A stretch of DNA of 64,000 nt from Xenoacremonium recifei (lineage: Eukaryota > Ascomycota > Sordariomycetes > Hypocreales > Nectriaceae), in NCBI GenBank assembly GCA_012184525.1, contig WOFQ01000002.1, forward strand, positions 1,054,001 to 1,118,000, written 5' to 3'. Shown in pieces: positions 21,154 to 33,635 of this stretch. The position numbers and the translations under genes are program-made. Each line of letters begins with the position of its first letter. The first letter of the stretch is position 1. The notes below the pieces were generated by a model that had not been told where the DNA came from, did not search any database, and saw only the letters and a list, made by a program, of their open reading frames with translations.

Positions 21154-21935
21154 GGCTGAATTTGACGGTTAGTTGATCGGTCTGGAACAGCGACAACAGG
21201 TGCGTGGCAGAGAAACCGCTCGAGCGCAGGGACTGTCGAGGAAAGGCGACGGAGAGTGAGGGAGAGTCGTCGGGCTTCGTACCTGCTGATCGTCTCTTCA
21301 AGGTCTGGCTTTGAGGAGTTGGTGATGTCTGAATGCCAAATTCCACAAAATCTTTGTGCGTAGGGCAGGCCAAAATTCGCGGTGGGGAAACCGAGCCAAT
21401 CACAGAGGGCTTGCAAGAGTCGTCAGTTCGCACGTGACTTGTGCATCTAGCCCCACCTCCAAGCCTCCGAATTATCGAGGACTGGGGCTAGGAGATTAAT
21501 TGATCCACGGCGGTGATGCTGTTTACCCAAGTGCCCATGCCGCGAGATATCTAGCCCCGTCACCGTCAGCGACCACTGCAGCATTCCAGACCGACGGCCC
21601 AGACCTCCTCCAGTCTCCTGCGCACCGGCGCCCGTCGAGCAGCCTGTGTTTTGCGGGACGACCTGCCCTGCGCGCTGCGCTGCCTGCGAGACACCTCCCG
21701 GTTGCTGCGACACGGCGTCCTCTCCTCTCGAGCACAGCTCAGCAGGGGGATCTTCGCGTACGTACCGATACGAGCCTTCGTCATACCACCGGCGCCAATC
21801 TCGGCAGTGTGCGCCCTCGTCGCTCGCTGAAACAGACACAACCTCAACCTACGTTCGACAACAACACACACAAACTCCGTCGCTCGTTCACCGTCACCTG
21901 CGCCGCTGTCCAGAGCAGCCGCAAAACCGCCCACC
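21154..21935. promoter_or_regulatory. divergent promoter region, RPL31 / RGS membrane protein
   Basis: About 780 bp between two outward start codons. Many overlapping open frames on both strands reflect GC-rich composition. No TATA element or defined operator was recognised, and a leader intron for RPL31 is possible but not resolved. Confidence 0.45.
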
Positions 21936-23153
21936 ATGGCCGACCACGAGCCTATGCCGACGACCACGTCGCCGTCGCCCCAGCCCGATATGACGAGAAA
22001 CCGGCTTCCGACTCTCTTTGAGGTGCTAAGTCGCCGTACCCTACCACCAGTCGACCTCTTTTCTTTCTATATCTATATGCGGGACCAGCAACGCTCCGTA
22101 GACTACCTGGACTTCTGGTAGGTGGTTGAGAAGGGACATGAACTGGAGATCATCAGATAGCTGACCGCACGCCAGGCTCGATGTCGCGCAACATATGTCG
22201 CTCTGTCGTCACTACGTCCGCGAACTGCGACGATCCGTACTTATCGGCACGCCAGACTTGGAAAAATCGGGCTCTAAGAGGTCATCGGCAATCCTGGAGA
22301 GCATGGGCGATTTGGAGCCGCGAGTGGCTGGACCCTCGATGTACGCAACCGAGAAGGAGAAGAACCAGGACGCCCAGATGTCGGCCTTTCTGCGAGAAGA
22401 TCAGACGCACGAATCGCCTCACAGCGGTTCCGGGGGTGTAGCTCGTCCGAGCCCGCAGTTTAGCAACTCTCGCGAGGTGACGACCGACTCCAATTCCCCG
22501 GCACACACCGTTGCCCGGCAGGACATCAGAGCGTCCGCCGAGAAGATACTCTACACTTTCTTACTACCCGGTGCCGAACGAGAGATTACCCTCCCCGGAT
22601 CCATTACTCAGGACGTCACTACTGCTATCGAGGAGTATGGTCGCGATGACCCGGAAGTCTTCGACGTGGCCAAGGATTACGTGTTCCAGGCCATGGAGCG
22701 GGATGCATTCCCTGGCTTCCTTCGTATGAAAGCCCTCGGCAACCTGATCCCTCCGACACTCATCATGAGACTCATCATTGGTCTCATTGCCATGTTCGGT
22801 GCTTTCTGGACCGCCTTCATCCTCATCTTCCTAGACAAGTCTCGACAAACGAGGTGCTGGGTAAGTGATCCTTCGTCATATTCTATCTTTAGCTACAGAA
22901 CTGACCTCGTCACCAGCTCATCCTCCCCTTCACCGTCGGCGTCTATTTCCTAGCGTCCTACCAATACTCACTCGACCCAATCGTGGCTCTCATCGGCTAC
23001 AGCGAGTACACGCCCTTTAATTTCTCACGCATCCGCGAGCCCTACGTCCGCAAGCTCCTCGCCAAACGAGCGCTCATGGTCCTAGCCATGACCTTCCTCA
23101 TCGACGCAGGCCTCTGCGTCCTCTTCATCCTCGTGCCTGGCAAGCGCCTCTAA
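21936..23153 (+). CDS. RGS-domain membrane protein, Rax1-like
   Basis: Exons 21936-22117, 22176-22860 and 22917-23153 encode about 367 residues. Introns are 58 and 56 nt and restore LDFWLDVAQHM and RCWLILPFT across the junctions. The first part carries an RGS-type helical domain: LPTLFEVLSRRTLPPVDLFSFYIYMRD..., then, after a low-complexity insert, ASAEKILYTFLLPGAEREI...DVAKDYVFQAMERDAFPGFLRMKAL. Three hydrophobic spans follow, at about 256-280, 290-308 and 340-361. An RGS domain split by an insert and followed by three C-terminal membrane helices is the arrangement of yeast Rax1, a bud-site selection protein. In filamentous fungi such proteins are counted among the RGS family. A GTPase-accelerating activity is not evident from sequence. 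Confidence 0.85.
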
Positions 23154-23719
23154 GTATGCCACGGCAGGCCTTCGACGCAGGGTGTTGCTGGCCTCACTCG
23201 AATCTTTTTCTTTTTCTTCTCCTGCATCATCACGATTCATCTCTGTGAGATACATCCACCCCGCTGCAGCAAGGAGGAGCGCGCATTTACGACCGTCATG
23301 ATTTTGAGAGCTTGAGTTTTTTTGGCACTTTTTGGCACAGGCGGAATACCAATCCAGTCGAAGAGGGACTGGCACAAAATTTGCGAGTTAGGGCGTCGGG
23401 CAATTCCAAGTTTCTTGTACTATCTAGGGCAACTCTTGTGTGTATCTACTATTGATTCAAGGATTTTCCCCCAGGACTTCGGGTTTTTTTATCGCGGAGG
23501 TTCTGGCTAATTTTGAACCCGTTAACCCGGCTCTTATCATAAGTTGCCGTGAACGGGGTGTTATGGCCAAGGAGATATGTGAAGGAGGTTGTGGTGGCAT
23601 TTGTCAATAAATGGGATCGATGAAAGGCGTTACGTCGTCTAATTACATGCTTGCCGCTTCTACTGCAGCTCTTCGTAGTGTATGTCATAATCGCAGGGCG
23701 TCTGGCTTTCTATGGACCA
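23154..23719. other. convergent 3' region, RGS protein / CSN7
   Basis: About 565 bp between facing stop codons, with T-rich tracts (TTTTTCTTTTTC, TTTTTTT) consistent with 3' UTR and poly(A) signals. No gene was seen. Confidence 0.6.
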
Positions 23720-24579
23720 TCACAGCTTCCGCTTAGAAACTCGACGAGAAGGCTCCTCTTCATCGTCCAAATCCATCTGGTCCGGATCGTGCACAGAGCT
23801 CTTTACAGGCCGCTTCGGAAAGTGCTTTCGCATAGGATCCCGTCCACCGCTTTGCACCCGTCCCGAATCGTCAGCCATGAGGGCCTTCAACTTCTCGTCG
23901 GCGGCACGCTGCTCGCGCAGACGCTTCGCTGCCGCCGCTCGGATGCGCAAGACCTGAGTTTCTAGATCGTCCAGCGTCGTCGTGCAACGGCCCTCCCAGT
24001 TGCGCAGCGCAGCGACCATCTCGGGCAACACACCAGGCGCCAGATCTCGCAGGGGCGCCACGCTGTGGACGTGGACGGCCGCCCGCGCGGGGTCTAGCTT
24101 GGCATGCAACAGACCTGCGTACACAGCTGAAATAACCAGATCCTCGACCTCACGGGCAGATGACAAGCCCAGGGCGCTCTGCAGGGCGGCGTACGTCAGA
24201 TTGGCGCGGTCGCGGGCAAGCGTGAGCAGCGACAGCTGGCGCAGCTTCAGCGTCTGCGGCTCAGCGAGATCCGGCAACGTGCCAGCGGCGACGTAGGCGG
24301 CATACGTGCCGTAGGAGAAGATCTCGAGCAGCGTGAGGTGCGAGGCGAAGTCGGAGGCGGCGAGGGACTGGATGGCGGGGGTCTGGAGGAGCTCGGCGAA
24401 GAGGTAGGTGTTGGGGGCGGAGGTTGCGCGGGTGACGAGGTCGGCGGCGGCGCGGGGGGAGGTTGCTGATTTCGACAGGACGAGGAAGGGCTGCGATGGG
24501 TTGGTTAGTAGGGTGGCTGGGAGGGAGATGTGGTGGGAGGACGGACCTCGAGAGCGTGGAGAGCTCGGGTTTGCTCCAT
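23720..24579 (-). CDS. COP9 signalosome subunit 7 (PCI domain)
   Basis: A 33-nt first exon (24579-24547, MEQTRALHALE) joins 24490-23720 across a 56-nt intron (GTCCGT, branch CTAACC, acceptor CGCAG), giving 267 residues. The join produces ALEPFLVLSKSATSPRAAADLV, matching the conserved start of fungal CSN7. An unspliced start at 24601 would also be open but gives an unrelated Ser/Pro-rich N-terminus. The PCI domain spans about 30-190 (TYLFAELLQTPAI..., LKLRQLSLLTLA, LGLSSAREVEDLVISAVYAGLLHAKLD). The basic/acidic tail after about 190 is predicted to be helical. CSN7 (CsnG in Aspergillus) is a structural subunit of the deneddylase complex that resets cullin ligases. The PCI helix signature also occurs in eIF3 and the proteasome lid, but the length and start favour CSN7. 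Confidence 0.85.
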
Positions 24580-27074
24580 GGTGGTGAGGGTTGAGGCTCA
24601 CGGCCTCGCTTCGCTGGGGTGTCGGGTGCTGAGCTGCAAGATACTTTTATGGTGTATGACGGTGTCGACGTTTGACTTGGGGGTTGTGGGATGCGCAGGG
24701 AGAGCTATTGCGTATCCGGAGGGGTTGTAGATGTCGTTGGAGGACGGTTGGAGGTTGCTGCTAGCAAGGCTGTCATAGCTCATAGGGCCGCGGGGTAGTT
24801 CCGCTCCGATTCAAGGCTTGCCTACCCTACATGCTCACTCAAAACGGGCGCCGTTTCTCTTGTGAGAAAGAAAAAGTCGAAACAAAATTTTTAAAGGAAC
24901 TACATACTATTATTCTCTTGTCTTTGCCTTGATGCTTGGTGCCTTGGGCCTATTAGGTTGTCCTGTGCCTAAAGTTCTGTCACGATATAAGTCGTCCAGT
25001 ATCATGCAAGACTGTCGTCTAACGTGATAAGCATTTGACTTATGGCAACCTGATCAACAATTCCCTTCCCCTATTTCCCAGGCTTTCACCAGTCTTCTAA
25101 GGGGTACTAAGGAGCATAGAACCTTAAGTTCCTATTGTTTCTGCAAGCGGACCAAGCCAAACATTGAATACCACGATGACGACGCAAGTACGATAATACC
25201 GGACCTCGACTTCTTTTGGAAAGTCGCGTAGAGAATGACACCTTCAGAAATAAGAGCTCAATGAAGGATGCGTAAGCTGCCCGGATGATTCGCCAGAAAA
25301 AGGTATATAGAGGTTCAAGACATATACTACCCCATACGGAATACTACCTATTGGTAGAATGTAACGACAAACCTGATAAGACGACGTATGGAGCAAGCGC
25401 CAAACTATAGGATTTACTCCGCGGAATAACCAAGTGCCCTAGGATGTTTGAGCTGCAGAGATTTACCATCGAATACGGGGGTAACAAATTAGAAGAAGGG
25501 AGAACTGAGGTTTCTTCGAAGAAATCAAAATGGATGCACGGGTGCCCCAGCGCCAAAACGGGGAAAGATGGGAGTGGCCTGACACGTCGGAACAGGGCGG
25601 GATGTTTTGGGCGAGGTTTCACCAGCGCAGTTTGCGACAGCCAGGAGAAGGGCGAATGTTTGAAGAGAGAACAAAGCCAGGACACATGTCTCTACCGAGT
25701 ACCAATGAAACGAGCCCTATTAATAGGAGGGTTTTTGGTGCAGGTTCTCCAGCCCCCCGGAATGGGTGAGACCCGGATGACTGTGTACTTGTCTCTCCGA
25801 CTTACACGGTCATCATCTCACGCACCAGACCCGACTCCCGACGCCGCACGGCGAAGCAGAAGAGCAGCGAAATCGGCGGTTGAGCATTCCGTAAGAGAAC
25901 CAAAATCGAAAGATGTTCTAGACGCCGTGGGAAGAGGCAATTTGGGGGCTCATGACTTGCGAGGCCAGTCTGGGCAAAGCTGAAGGGCCGGGCTTGGGAC
26001 TAGTGCAGATAGCTTTGAAGGGTTCATTGACGATGTCACGATGAAGCCGCGATGGGATGCTAATGGTGAGGGATGGATAGGGGACGGAATAGAGGATGCG
26101 TGTCAGCACGAGAAGCCTGACGTGGGACGGACGGCTTTGGAATACGTCCAGCTGTTCTCGTTGAGCTGAGCGCAGCAACATCACCAGCGCCACCGCCAGC
26201 CACGGCATTCCGTGGATTCAGCTGAGTGCTGGACTGACTGACTATTTCTTATCAATCAGTAAATCCACTGAAAAAAGACGGGCCAAAGCACCCGCATCTT
26301 CCGAGAAGAAAGAAAAAGTGGAAGCGCCCTCCCCCACAGCAGGGAATCGGTCGGTGCACGGCGCTTCGCTTCAGGGCAAAACCAGGGATTTCACTGATTC
26401 CAGGGTCTCCGTCCAGGGTCGTTCCAGCGCACACTCACCGATTTATCCGGGGCCAGGCGGCACAGACGCCCACTTGCGGCACGCTGCGCCGAAGGACTCG
26501 CGGCGCATACGAATTGGAAACCAGCGAGATCCTCAGAGATCCCCCGTTCCGTCGCAGCTCGGATCGATCTCAGCGGCCACCCACCCAATCGCCTTTCTCT
26601 CCCCTTCCAGACCTTATTCTGTTTTCTTCCGCATCTTTCGCGCCGGCCTGCAACAAAGCATCGTGCATTCTTGATTATTAAAGCCTCACTCACATCCACA
26701 TCCCGCACGACCCGCCGCCGTCGCCATCCATCGCCGCCGTTCCGTTCCCAGAAGCCGGACTTCGCTCGGGGCTCGATTCGACGCTTCGCTTCGCTAGACG
26801 CATTGCGACGCAGGCTTTTAATTGTCCTATAGCCACGACGACCTCCCTTAATAACAAGCCCGGCTTGATTCGCAGTCCTATTAACTGAGCCCTCCCGTGC
26901 GCATGGCTGCTGGTGGACGATAGCCCGCGACTCTGACGACTGCGGGATCCTAAGACGGCGAGTGATCGACACAAACCACCAACGACAGGCATCCAGCTCC
27001 CCCGCCATATCGACTATTCATCGCAAGCATCACACTCAACTTTCTCGACGGTGCCGCAGGAGGCGAGGCAGGCC
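24580..27074. other. gene-free stretch upstream of the copper ATPase
   Basis: About 2.5 kb without a supported gene. The left part is the CSN7 promoter. The middle (about 24.8-25.4 kb) is AT-richer and featureless. The right part is C-rich and likely holds the ATPase promoter and leader. Open frames around 25.4-26.0 kb and 26.4-27.0 kb lack family resemblance or credible introns. Confidence 0.5.
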
Positions 27075-30000
27075 ATGGCCCCCTCATACATCCAGATCCC
27101 GTCCAAGGACGACGACGGGCTGGTTGTGCCGCCCCGGACAGCCGCGCACATGGCCACGACGACGCTCCGAGTGGGCGGCATGACGTGAGTGTCTCCTCTC
27201 CTCTCCTCTCCGATCCAAGCTCCGGGACGCCCGAGCATTGGACTCTCGGCATCTTCCGTTGGAACCTGACTTGTCTCTAACATTTAATAGCTGCGGCGCC
27301 TGCACCTCGGCCGTTGAAGCTGGCTTCAAGGGCGTGGACGGTGTGGGCAGTGTCTCGGTCAGCCTCGTCATGGAACGCGCAGTCGTAATGCACGACCCCC
27401 AAATCATCTCGGCCGATCAGATCCAAGAAATCATCGACGACCGCGGCTTCGAGGCTGAGGTGCTAGCGACAGACCTTCCCAGCCCGATTGCCCATCGCTC
27501 GCCAAGCCACGAACTACAAGACGAGGACGAGGATGAGGACGATGGATTCGTCACTACCACCGTTGCCATCGAGGGCATGACCTGCGGCGCCTGCACCTCT
27601 GCTGTCGAGGGCGGGTTCAAGGACGTCCCGGGCGTCAAGCACTTCAGCATATCGTTACTTTCCGAACGGGCCGTTATCGAGCACGATCCCACACTGCTTT
27701 CGCCTGCGCAGATTGCCGAGACCATCGAGGACCGAGGCTTTGGCGCCGAGATTGTCGATACCGTCAAGTCGAAACCGGACCGGAAAGCGAAAGCCCAAAA
27801 ACCCTCGAGCAACATTGCGACGACGACAGTGGCCATCGAGGGCATGACATGTGGTGCCTGTACATCTGCCGTGGAGAGCGGGTTCCAGGGAGTCGAAGGA
27901 GTGATAAAGTTCAATATCAGCTTACTGGCTGAACGGGCTGTCATTACCCATGATATCACCAAGCTCCCCGCGGAAAAGATTGCTGAGACGATCGAGGACC
28001 GAGGGTTTGACGCCAAGATCATCTCTTCACAGCTCAAGAATGAGCAACAAGGTTCAGCTTCAACGGCGCAGTTCCGAATATTCGGTAGCCCAGATGCCGC
28101 AGCCTCAGAAGCATTGGAGACTGCGTTGAAGTCGCTACCGGGTGTCAACTCAGCATCACTGAGCCTTGCCTCATCCCGACTCACCGTCACGCATCAGCCC
28201 GAGGTCATTGGCCTTCGTGGTATTGTTGAGGCGGTTGAAGCTCAGGGACTTAACGCACTGGTGGCGGACAACCAGGACAACAACGCTCAGCTCGAATCTC
28301 TAGCCAAAACTCGCGAAATCAACGAGTGGAGGACGGCATTCAGAGTATCCGTGGCGTTTGCGGTTCCCGTGTTTATCATTGGCATGATACTGCCCATGTG
28401 TTCGCGCAAGATGGATTTCGGCGGTCTGGAGTTGACCAAGGGCCTGTTTCTCGGCGATGTTATCTGTTTGATTCTTACGATACCCGTGCAGTTCGGCATT
28501 GGCAAGCGGTTTTATGTTTCAGCGTGGAAGTCTATTAAGCATCGTTCGCCCACCATGGACGTTCTCGTCATCCTTGGCACCTCGTGCGCCTTCTTCTTCA
28601 GCGTTTTGACCATGGTCATCTCGCTCACAATCCCTCCACATTCGAGGCCACACACCATTTTCGACACGAGCACCATGCTCATCACCTTTATTACTCTTGG
28701 CCGTTACCTGGAAAACAGTGCCAAGGGCCAGACATCTAAGGCGCTGTCACGGCTCATGTCCCTGGCGCCGTCAATGGCCACTATCTACGCGGATCCAATC
28801 GCTGCTGAAAAGGCGGCGGAGAGCTGGACAGAAACGAAGAGTTCAGAGGGACCTGCTGGGCCTGCAACACCTGGCATGAATGGGTCAGCGTTCGAGGAGA
28901 AGATTATCCCCACTGAACTCCTTCAGGTTGGCGATCTCGTTATCATCAAACCTGGTGACAAGATCCCCGCGGACGGAGTTGTGGTTCGTGGTGATACCCA
29001 CGTCGATGAGAGTATGGTCACCGGAGAGGCGATGCCTGTCCAGAAACGAGTTGGACACAATGTCATCGGTGGCACGGTCAATGGTGACGGTCGTGTTGAC
29101 TTTCGGGTTACTCGCGCTGGACGGGATACGCAGCTTAGCCAAATCGTCAAGCTGGTTCAGGATGCGCAGACTACACGCGCACCCATTCAACAGCTGGCGG
29201 ATACCCTGGCTGGTTACTTTGTGCCTACGATCCTCACTTTGGGACTTGTTACGTTCTTCGGGTGGATGGTTCTAAGCCATGTACTTTCCCACCCCCCTGA
29301 CATTTTCCTCAGGGACGACAGCGGAGGCAAACTCATGGTCTGTGTTAAGCTGTGTATCTCTGTCATCGTCTTTGCATGCCCCTGTGCTCTCGGTTTAGCT
29401 ACCCCTACGGCTGTCATGGTTGGAACGGGAGTCGGTGCTGAGAACGGAATCCTGATCAAAGGTGGAGCAGCGCTGGAGACGACGACAAAGGTCACGCAAG
29501 TTGTTCTCGACAAGACGGGCACGATCACGTACGGCAAGATGAGCGTTGCTCAGATGAACTTGGACTCAACCTGGCAGGACAACGGACGGCAGACGCGTCT
29601 CTGGTGGAGGATCGTCGGGCTCGCGGAGATGGGCAGTGAGCACCCCGTTGGAAGGGCTATAGTGACTGCTGCGAAGCACGAACTCGATCTTGATCCGGAG
29701 GCCGCCATCGAGGGTAGCGTCGGAGAGTTCAAGGCTGCGGTAGGCAAGGGCATCAACGCTCTTGTTGAGCCCGCGTCAAGCGAGCGCACGCGTTATCGAG
29801 TGCTGCTTGGAAACGCCATGTACTTGCAAGACAACGGAGTGGCCATTCCTGAAGATGCCATTGAGGCTTCGGAGGAGCTCAATCTCGCGGCTTCTGGCAA
29901 ATCCACGGCGACCAAGACGTCGGCTACCGGAACCACCAACATCTTCGTCGCCATTGACGGCACCTATAGCGGCCATCTCTGCCTCGCCGACACCATCAAG

Positions 30001-30720
30001 GAGGGCGCCGCAGCGGCTATCAGCGTTCTACACCGCATGGGAATCAAGACAGCCATCGTCACAGGCGACCAACAGTCAACCGCGCTTGCCGTCGCCGCCT
30101 CCGTGGGCATCGCACCCGAGCACGTCTTCGCGGGCGTCAGTCCCGACCAGAAGCAGGCCATCATCAAGCAGATCCAGGCGGGCGGTGAGATCGTCGCCAT
30201 GGTCGGCGATGGCATCAACGACTCCCCCGCGCTGGCCACCGCCGACGTCGGCATCGCCATGGCCAGCGGCACCGACGTCGCCATGGAAGCCGCCGACGTG
30301 GTCCTCATGCGACCCTCCGACCTGATGGACATCCCCGCCGCGCTGCACCTCACGCGCAGCATCTTCCGGCGCATCAAGTTAAACCTCGCATGGGCGTGCC
30401 TGTACAATGTCCTCGGACTCCCCATCGCGATGGGCTTCTTCCTGCCGCTAGGCTGGCACATGCACCCGATGATGGCGGGCTTTGCGATGGCGTGCAGCAG
30501 CGTGAGTGTTGTGGTTAGTAGTCTGTTGCTGAAGTTCTGGCGGAGGCCAAGGTGGATGGTTGAGGCGGCGCAGGGTGAGAAGGGAGGGTTGCGGTGGATG
30601 AGCGGGACGGGCGTTGTGGGATGGGTGAGGGAGGTGTTGAGGAGGCGGAAGCAGGAGACGGCGACGGTGGGAGGGTATGTGCCGTTGGAGAATTTGGCGG
30701 CGGAGGAGGAGGCGGTATGA
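27075..30720 (+). CDS. copper-transporting P1B-type ATPase (Ccc2/ATP7 type)
   Basis: Exons 27075-27184 and 27291-30720, with a 106-nt intron (GTGAGT...TTTAATAG), encode about 1179 residues. The splice reconstitutes the first metal site GMTCGACTSA (Cys38/Cys41). Four N-terminal HMA-type repeats are visible. Three contain MTCGACTSAVE, and the fourth (about 285-355) keeps the fold pattern but lacks the CxxC pair. The core has TGE at 614-616, the membrane copper motif Cys733-Pro-Cys735, phosphorylated Asp777 in DKTGT, SEHP with His821, and GDGINDSPALA. The final helices contain YN and MAxxSxS-type residues of Cu(I)-ATPases. The family loads copper onto secreted oxidases in the Golgi and can export copper at high levels. 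This gene most likely corresponds to yeast CCC2, but some fungi have a second, efflux-type paralogue, so the role is not fixed. Confidence 0.95.
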
Positions 30721-30739
30721 TGGAGGGGGTTTATTGGCG

Positions 30740-30815
30740 TTGAGTCTTGGGAGCATCATGTGTGATGAGAGAGATGTTGGATATATGATTGAGCGAAGAG
30801 CATTTACATAGAAAA
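30740..30815. repeat. imperfect direct repeat, copy 1
   Basis: This segment shares GAGTCTTG, GATCATG/GCATCATG, TGTGATGAGAGA, TTGGATATA and AGCATTTA, in the same order, with 31116-31207. It lies just after the ATPase stop codon. Confidence 0.6.
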
Positions 30816-31115
30816 ATATCCTGTTAATCAAATACCCCCGTTGAATCATCCCTTTTGAAGCCCCTGCGTTGAGAGGTAACATGACTTGGACGCGGCTCGG
30901 GTGGTTCTGGTGGACAGTCGTACGTTGTTTGCAAAGAACGCTGGACGCGGAAATGACGTATTTGACAGTACCTAGTCATCGGGGAACAAGAGTGTACTAG
31001 ACGTTCAAATTATGTTGTGATCTAGGTTGGGGGCTAGTAGAGGAATGATTTAGTAATTCCGGACGGCATCGTGAGGGACTCTCAACGCGAAATCTGAAGT
31101 ATAATAGAAGATCAT

Positions 31116-31207
31116 TTGGAGTCTTGAGATCGGGGATCATGAAGGCGAGCGATTCTCTTGTGTGATGAGAGATTTTGGATATACCAAAAGAAGCGATAAG
31201 CATTTAA
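31116..31207. repeat. imperfect direct repeat, copy 2
   Basis: Second copy of the block at 30740-30815, with the same word order and small indels, lying in the HET gene's upstream region. Confidence 0.6.
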
Positions 31208-31509
31208 GCATGGTTGGAAAAAGCACTGCCCGCAACTCTTTCCTGACACCGTGAGCTGTGATTAGTGTCGGGTCGCACAAATGGCAGCACAGCCTCAGTT
31301 AGTAGGTTACACTTCAGTGACCGCCTCACCTGCCTTTGGAAAGTTGCGCTTTGGACCGCTCTTTCTCTGTAAGCCTTCTATTCTGCCTTGCTGCCCGAAC
31401 TGGGCTTCGATATGTCTCGCGATTATCCCAACAAACAACTGTTTTGGTCGTGACTCTACTTTCGAACAAACAACGGCATACTTAATATTGTTCGCATTTC
31501 GCATCAACA

Positions 31510-33635
31510 ATGCCGTGTCGGAGATGCCAACGTCTCGCTCTTTGGGGTTCGACTGTGTCGGAAGAGGACCCAAGGAAAGAAACGAAACACCATTCTACGT
31601 ATGCTGAATTACAGCGTGCAGTCCGAGAAGGATGTCAAGTGTGCAAAATCCTCCGAATGGCGCTTCTTGAAGAGTACGCTCATAAACTCCACTGTTCTCC
31701 ACTTGAAGTAGAAGCGTATCATCTCTATCTTGACCGGGTTGACCGGGTTGCCCATAAAGTGCATGGAAAACGGAGAGGGGCGTTCCGGCGTCGAAGCGCA
31801 AGACCTAAGAAGCTTGCCTCAAGTCAGACAGGGTTTTGCGTCCGTCTGCGTACCCTTGATTGCTTGGTTCCTCCATCTGAAAGGTTGACAGGTAGCCTCA
31901 AGGGAATTGATTACAGGCGCAAACGAGATGGATGTCCTAGACACCCGGTTTCCTCGGTTTCTGCCTATCTCGGGCTTTCATCCTCATCAGGTACGCAAAG
32001 AACTCTTTAAATATCTTTTTTAATAGAGATTTTCCCAACTAATACAAACAAGCCGTCGAGACTACAACAGGACTACCCATTTTGGGGAGAACCATATCAG
32101 TGACAGCAGACATCTCTTTGGCGAAGTCCTGGATTCATGATTGCGTGACGAATCATCCACTCTGCTCCGCACCACCCTTGATGGAATTACCAACAAGAGT
32201 GATAGATCTCCAGCCTTCGACTACTTCTCAACAAATTCGACTCATTCATGGCAAAGGAACAAGGGCTGAGTACGCTACTCTGAGCCATTGTTGGGGAGGG
32301 TCTCAACCCTTGCAACTCACCTCGTCGACAATTCAACAATTTCAGACGAACATAGCTTTTGCAACACTTCCAAAGACGTTTCAAGATGCTGTTTCTTCCG
32401 CAAGGGCTCTCGGCTTCAAGTATCTTTGGATCGATTCTCTCTGCATCATTCAGGATAGCAAATCGGATTGGGAGAATGAATGCGCCAAAATGGTCGACAT
32501 CTTCAAAAATGCGACAGTCACTATAGCTGGCCCTGCCGCAACGAATTGTGACTCGGGTTTCCTTCATGAACGAGAACCCCAGAAGCACGAGATCGTCAAT
32601 ATATTGCTCAAAGGAATTCCCAACCAGGTGGTTCTTTCACGCTTAAGTGAAGAGCAACATGGGAGCTATATGAGACCCGAAAGAAACTCGACGTGGTCAA
32701 CAAGAGCTTGGATACTCCAAGAAAGACTGCTTTCTCGCCGGATCCTCTACTTCGGTAGCGATAAGATGTATTTCGAGTGTGCCACCAATGTCAGGCTCGA
32801 AACTTATCATTTACCTATTTATTGGGCTCCTCTCGGCTGTGAGAATGAAACCAGAAAATGTTCCTTTTCTCAATTCCAACGCACCTCAGAGCTCTTTGGA
32901 TATTGGGCATCAGTAGTTAAGAGCTACTCAAAATCACTATTGACAGTCAAGCAAGATAGACTTCCAGCACTTTCTGGCATCGCCTCGGACATTCAAAAAA
33001 TAAATGGCAGCCAGTATCTGGCTGGAATTTGGAAAGACGATTTGCTCAGAGGACTACTCTGGCAAACCAGTTTTTATGACGGTAAAAACCCTCTGAAGCC
33101 ATTCTCTGGATACATCGCGCCATCCTGGTCATGGGCATCCAATCCCGGGCCAACAAAGTATAAGATACGGCTTCCGAAAGCGCGTTTACGCGCCGGTCTG
33201 GAAGTCCTCGATCTGGGAATTACTCTAGCAGGAAAAAACCCGTTCGGCGAAGTGCAAGACGCATTCCTCAAGATTCGTGGGCAAGTGCGCGACTTCGTGG
33301 TTGTACGTGAGAAGATTCTCCCTATAACGGATTGGCAGTCCTTCGACATTCACGACACTGAGGGCAACAGGCTTGGTTCCTACCACCCGGACTATTGGCC
33401 TGGCACCTCTGAAACACGGTTCTGCGTTACGCTACTCTATATCGGCCATTCTGGACATTTATTTGGAGGTTTACACATAGCAATGGGTATTCAGGCTGAG
33501 GTTGGGCGTCCTGGAACTTACCGGAGGGTTGGTCTAACTTATCAGTATCAAGGTGATGGACACGGAAAGGACGAGGAATATCATCTAGGAAAATATTTTA
33601 AGGATGTGGAACGCACTGTACTACGACTTATCTAG
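31510..33635 (+). CDS. heterokaryon incompatibility (HET) domain protein
   Basis: Exons 31510-31990 and 32053-33635, with a 62-nt intron (GTACGC, branch CTAATAC, acceptor ACAAG), encode about 687 residues. The N-terminus has the cysteine pattern usual in this family (MPCRRCQRL..., YAELQRAVREGCQVCKILR). The HET domain occupies about 230-375, with AEYATLSHCWGG, LPKTFQDAVSSARALGFKYLWIDSLCIIQD and WENECAKMVDIFKNATVTI, the three conserved blocks. After it come RAWILQERLLSRRILYFG and a C-terminal region with SWSWAS, common to this subfamily. HET proteins mediate allorecognition and programmed cell death in filamentous fungi, but most genomic copies have no assigned role. The gene and its surroundings are more AT-rich than neighbouring genes, which suits an accessory gene. 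No partner gene (for example a NLR) is adjacent. Confidence 0.9.

Larger units (their letters stand above)
30721..31509. other. intergenic, ATPase 3' flank to HET gene
   Basis: About 790 bp without a gene. It contains an imperfect direct duplication (about 30740-30815 and 31116-31207) and becomes AT-rich towards the HET gene, whose promoter and leader must lie in its right half. Confidence 0.55.

Noticed and set aside
24547..24601. Unspliced start for CSN7 at 24601 (Ser/Pro-rich N-terminus)
   Set aside because: The spliced start at 24579 gives the conserved ALEPFLVLSKSATS opening, while the unspliced frame gives an unrelated sequence; the 56-nt intron has a proper branch site and acceptor.
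25444..25983. 179-residue open frame on the plus strand
   Set aside because: Mixed composition without hydrophobic core or motif; overlapping frames of similar quality exist, so no support for a gene.
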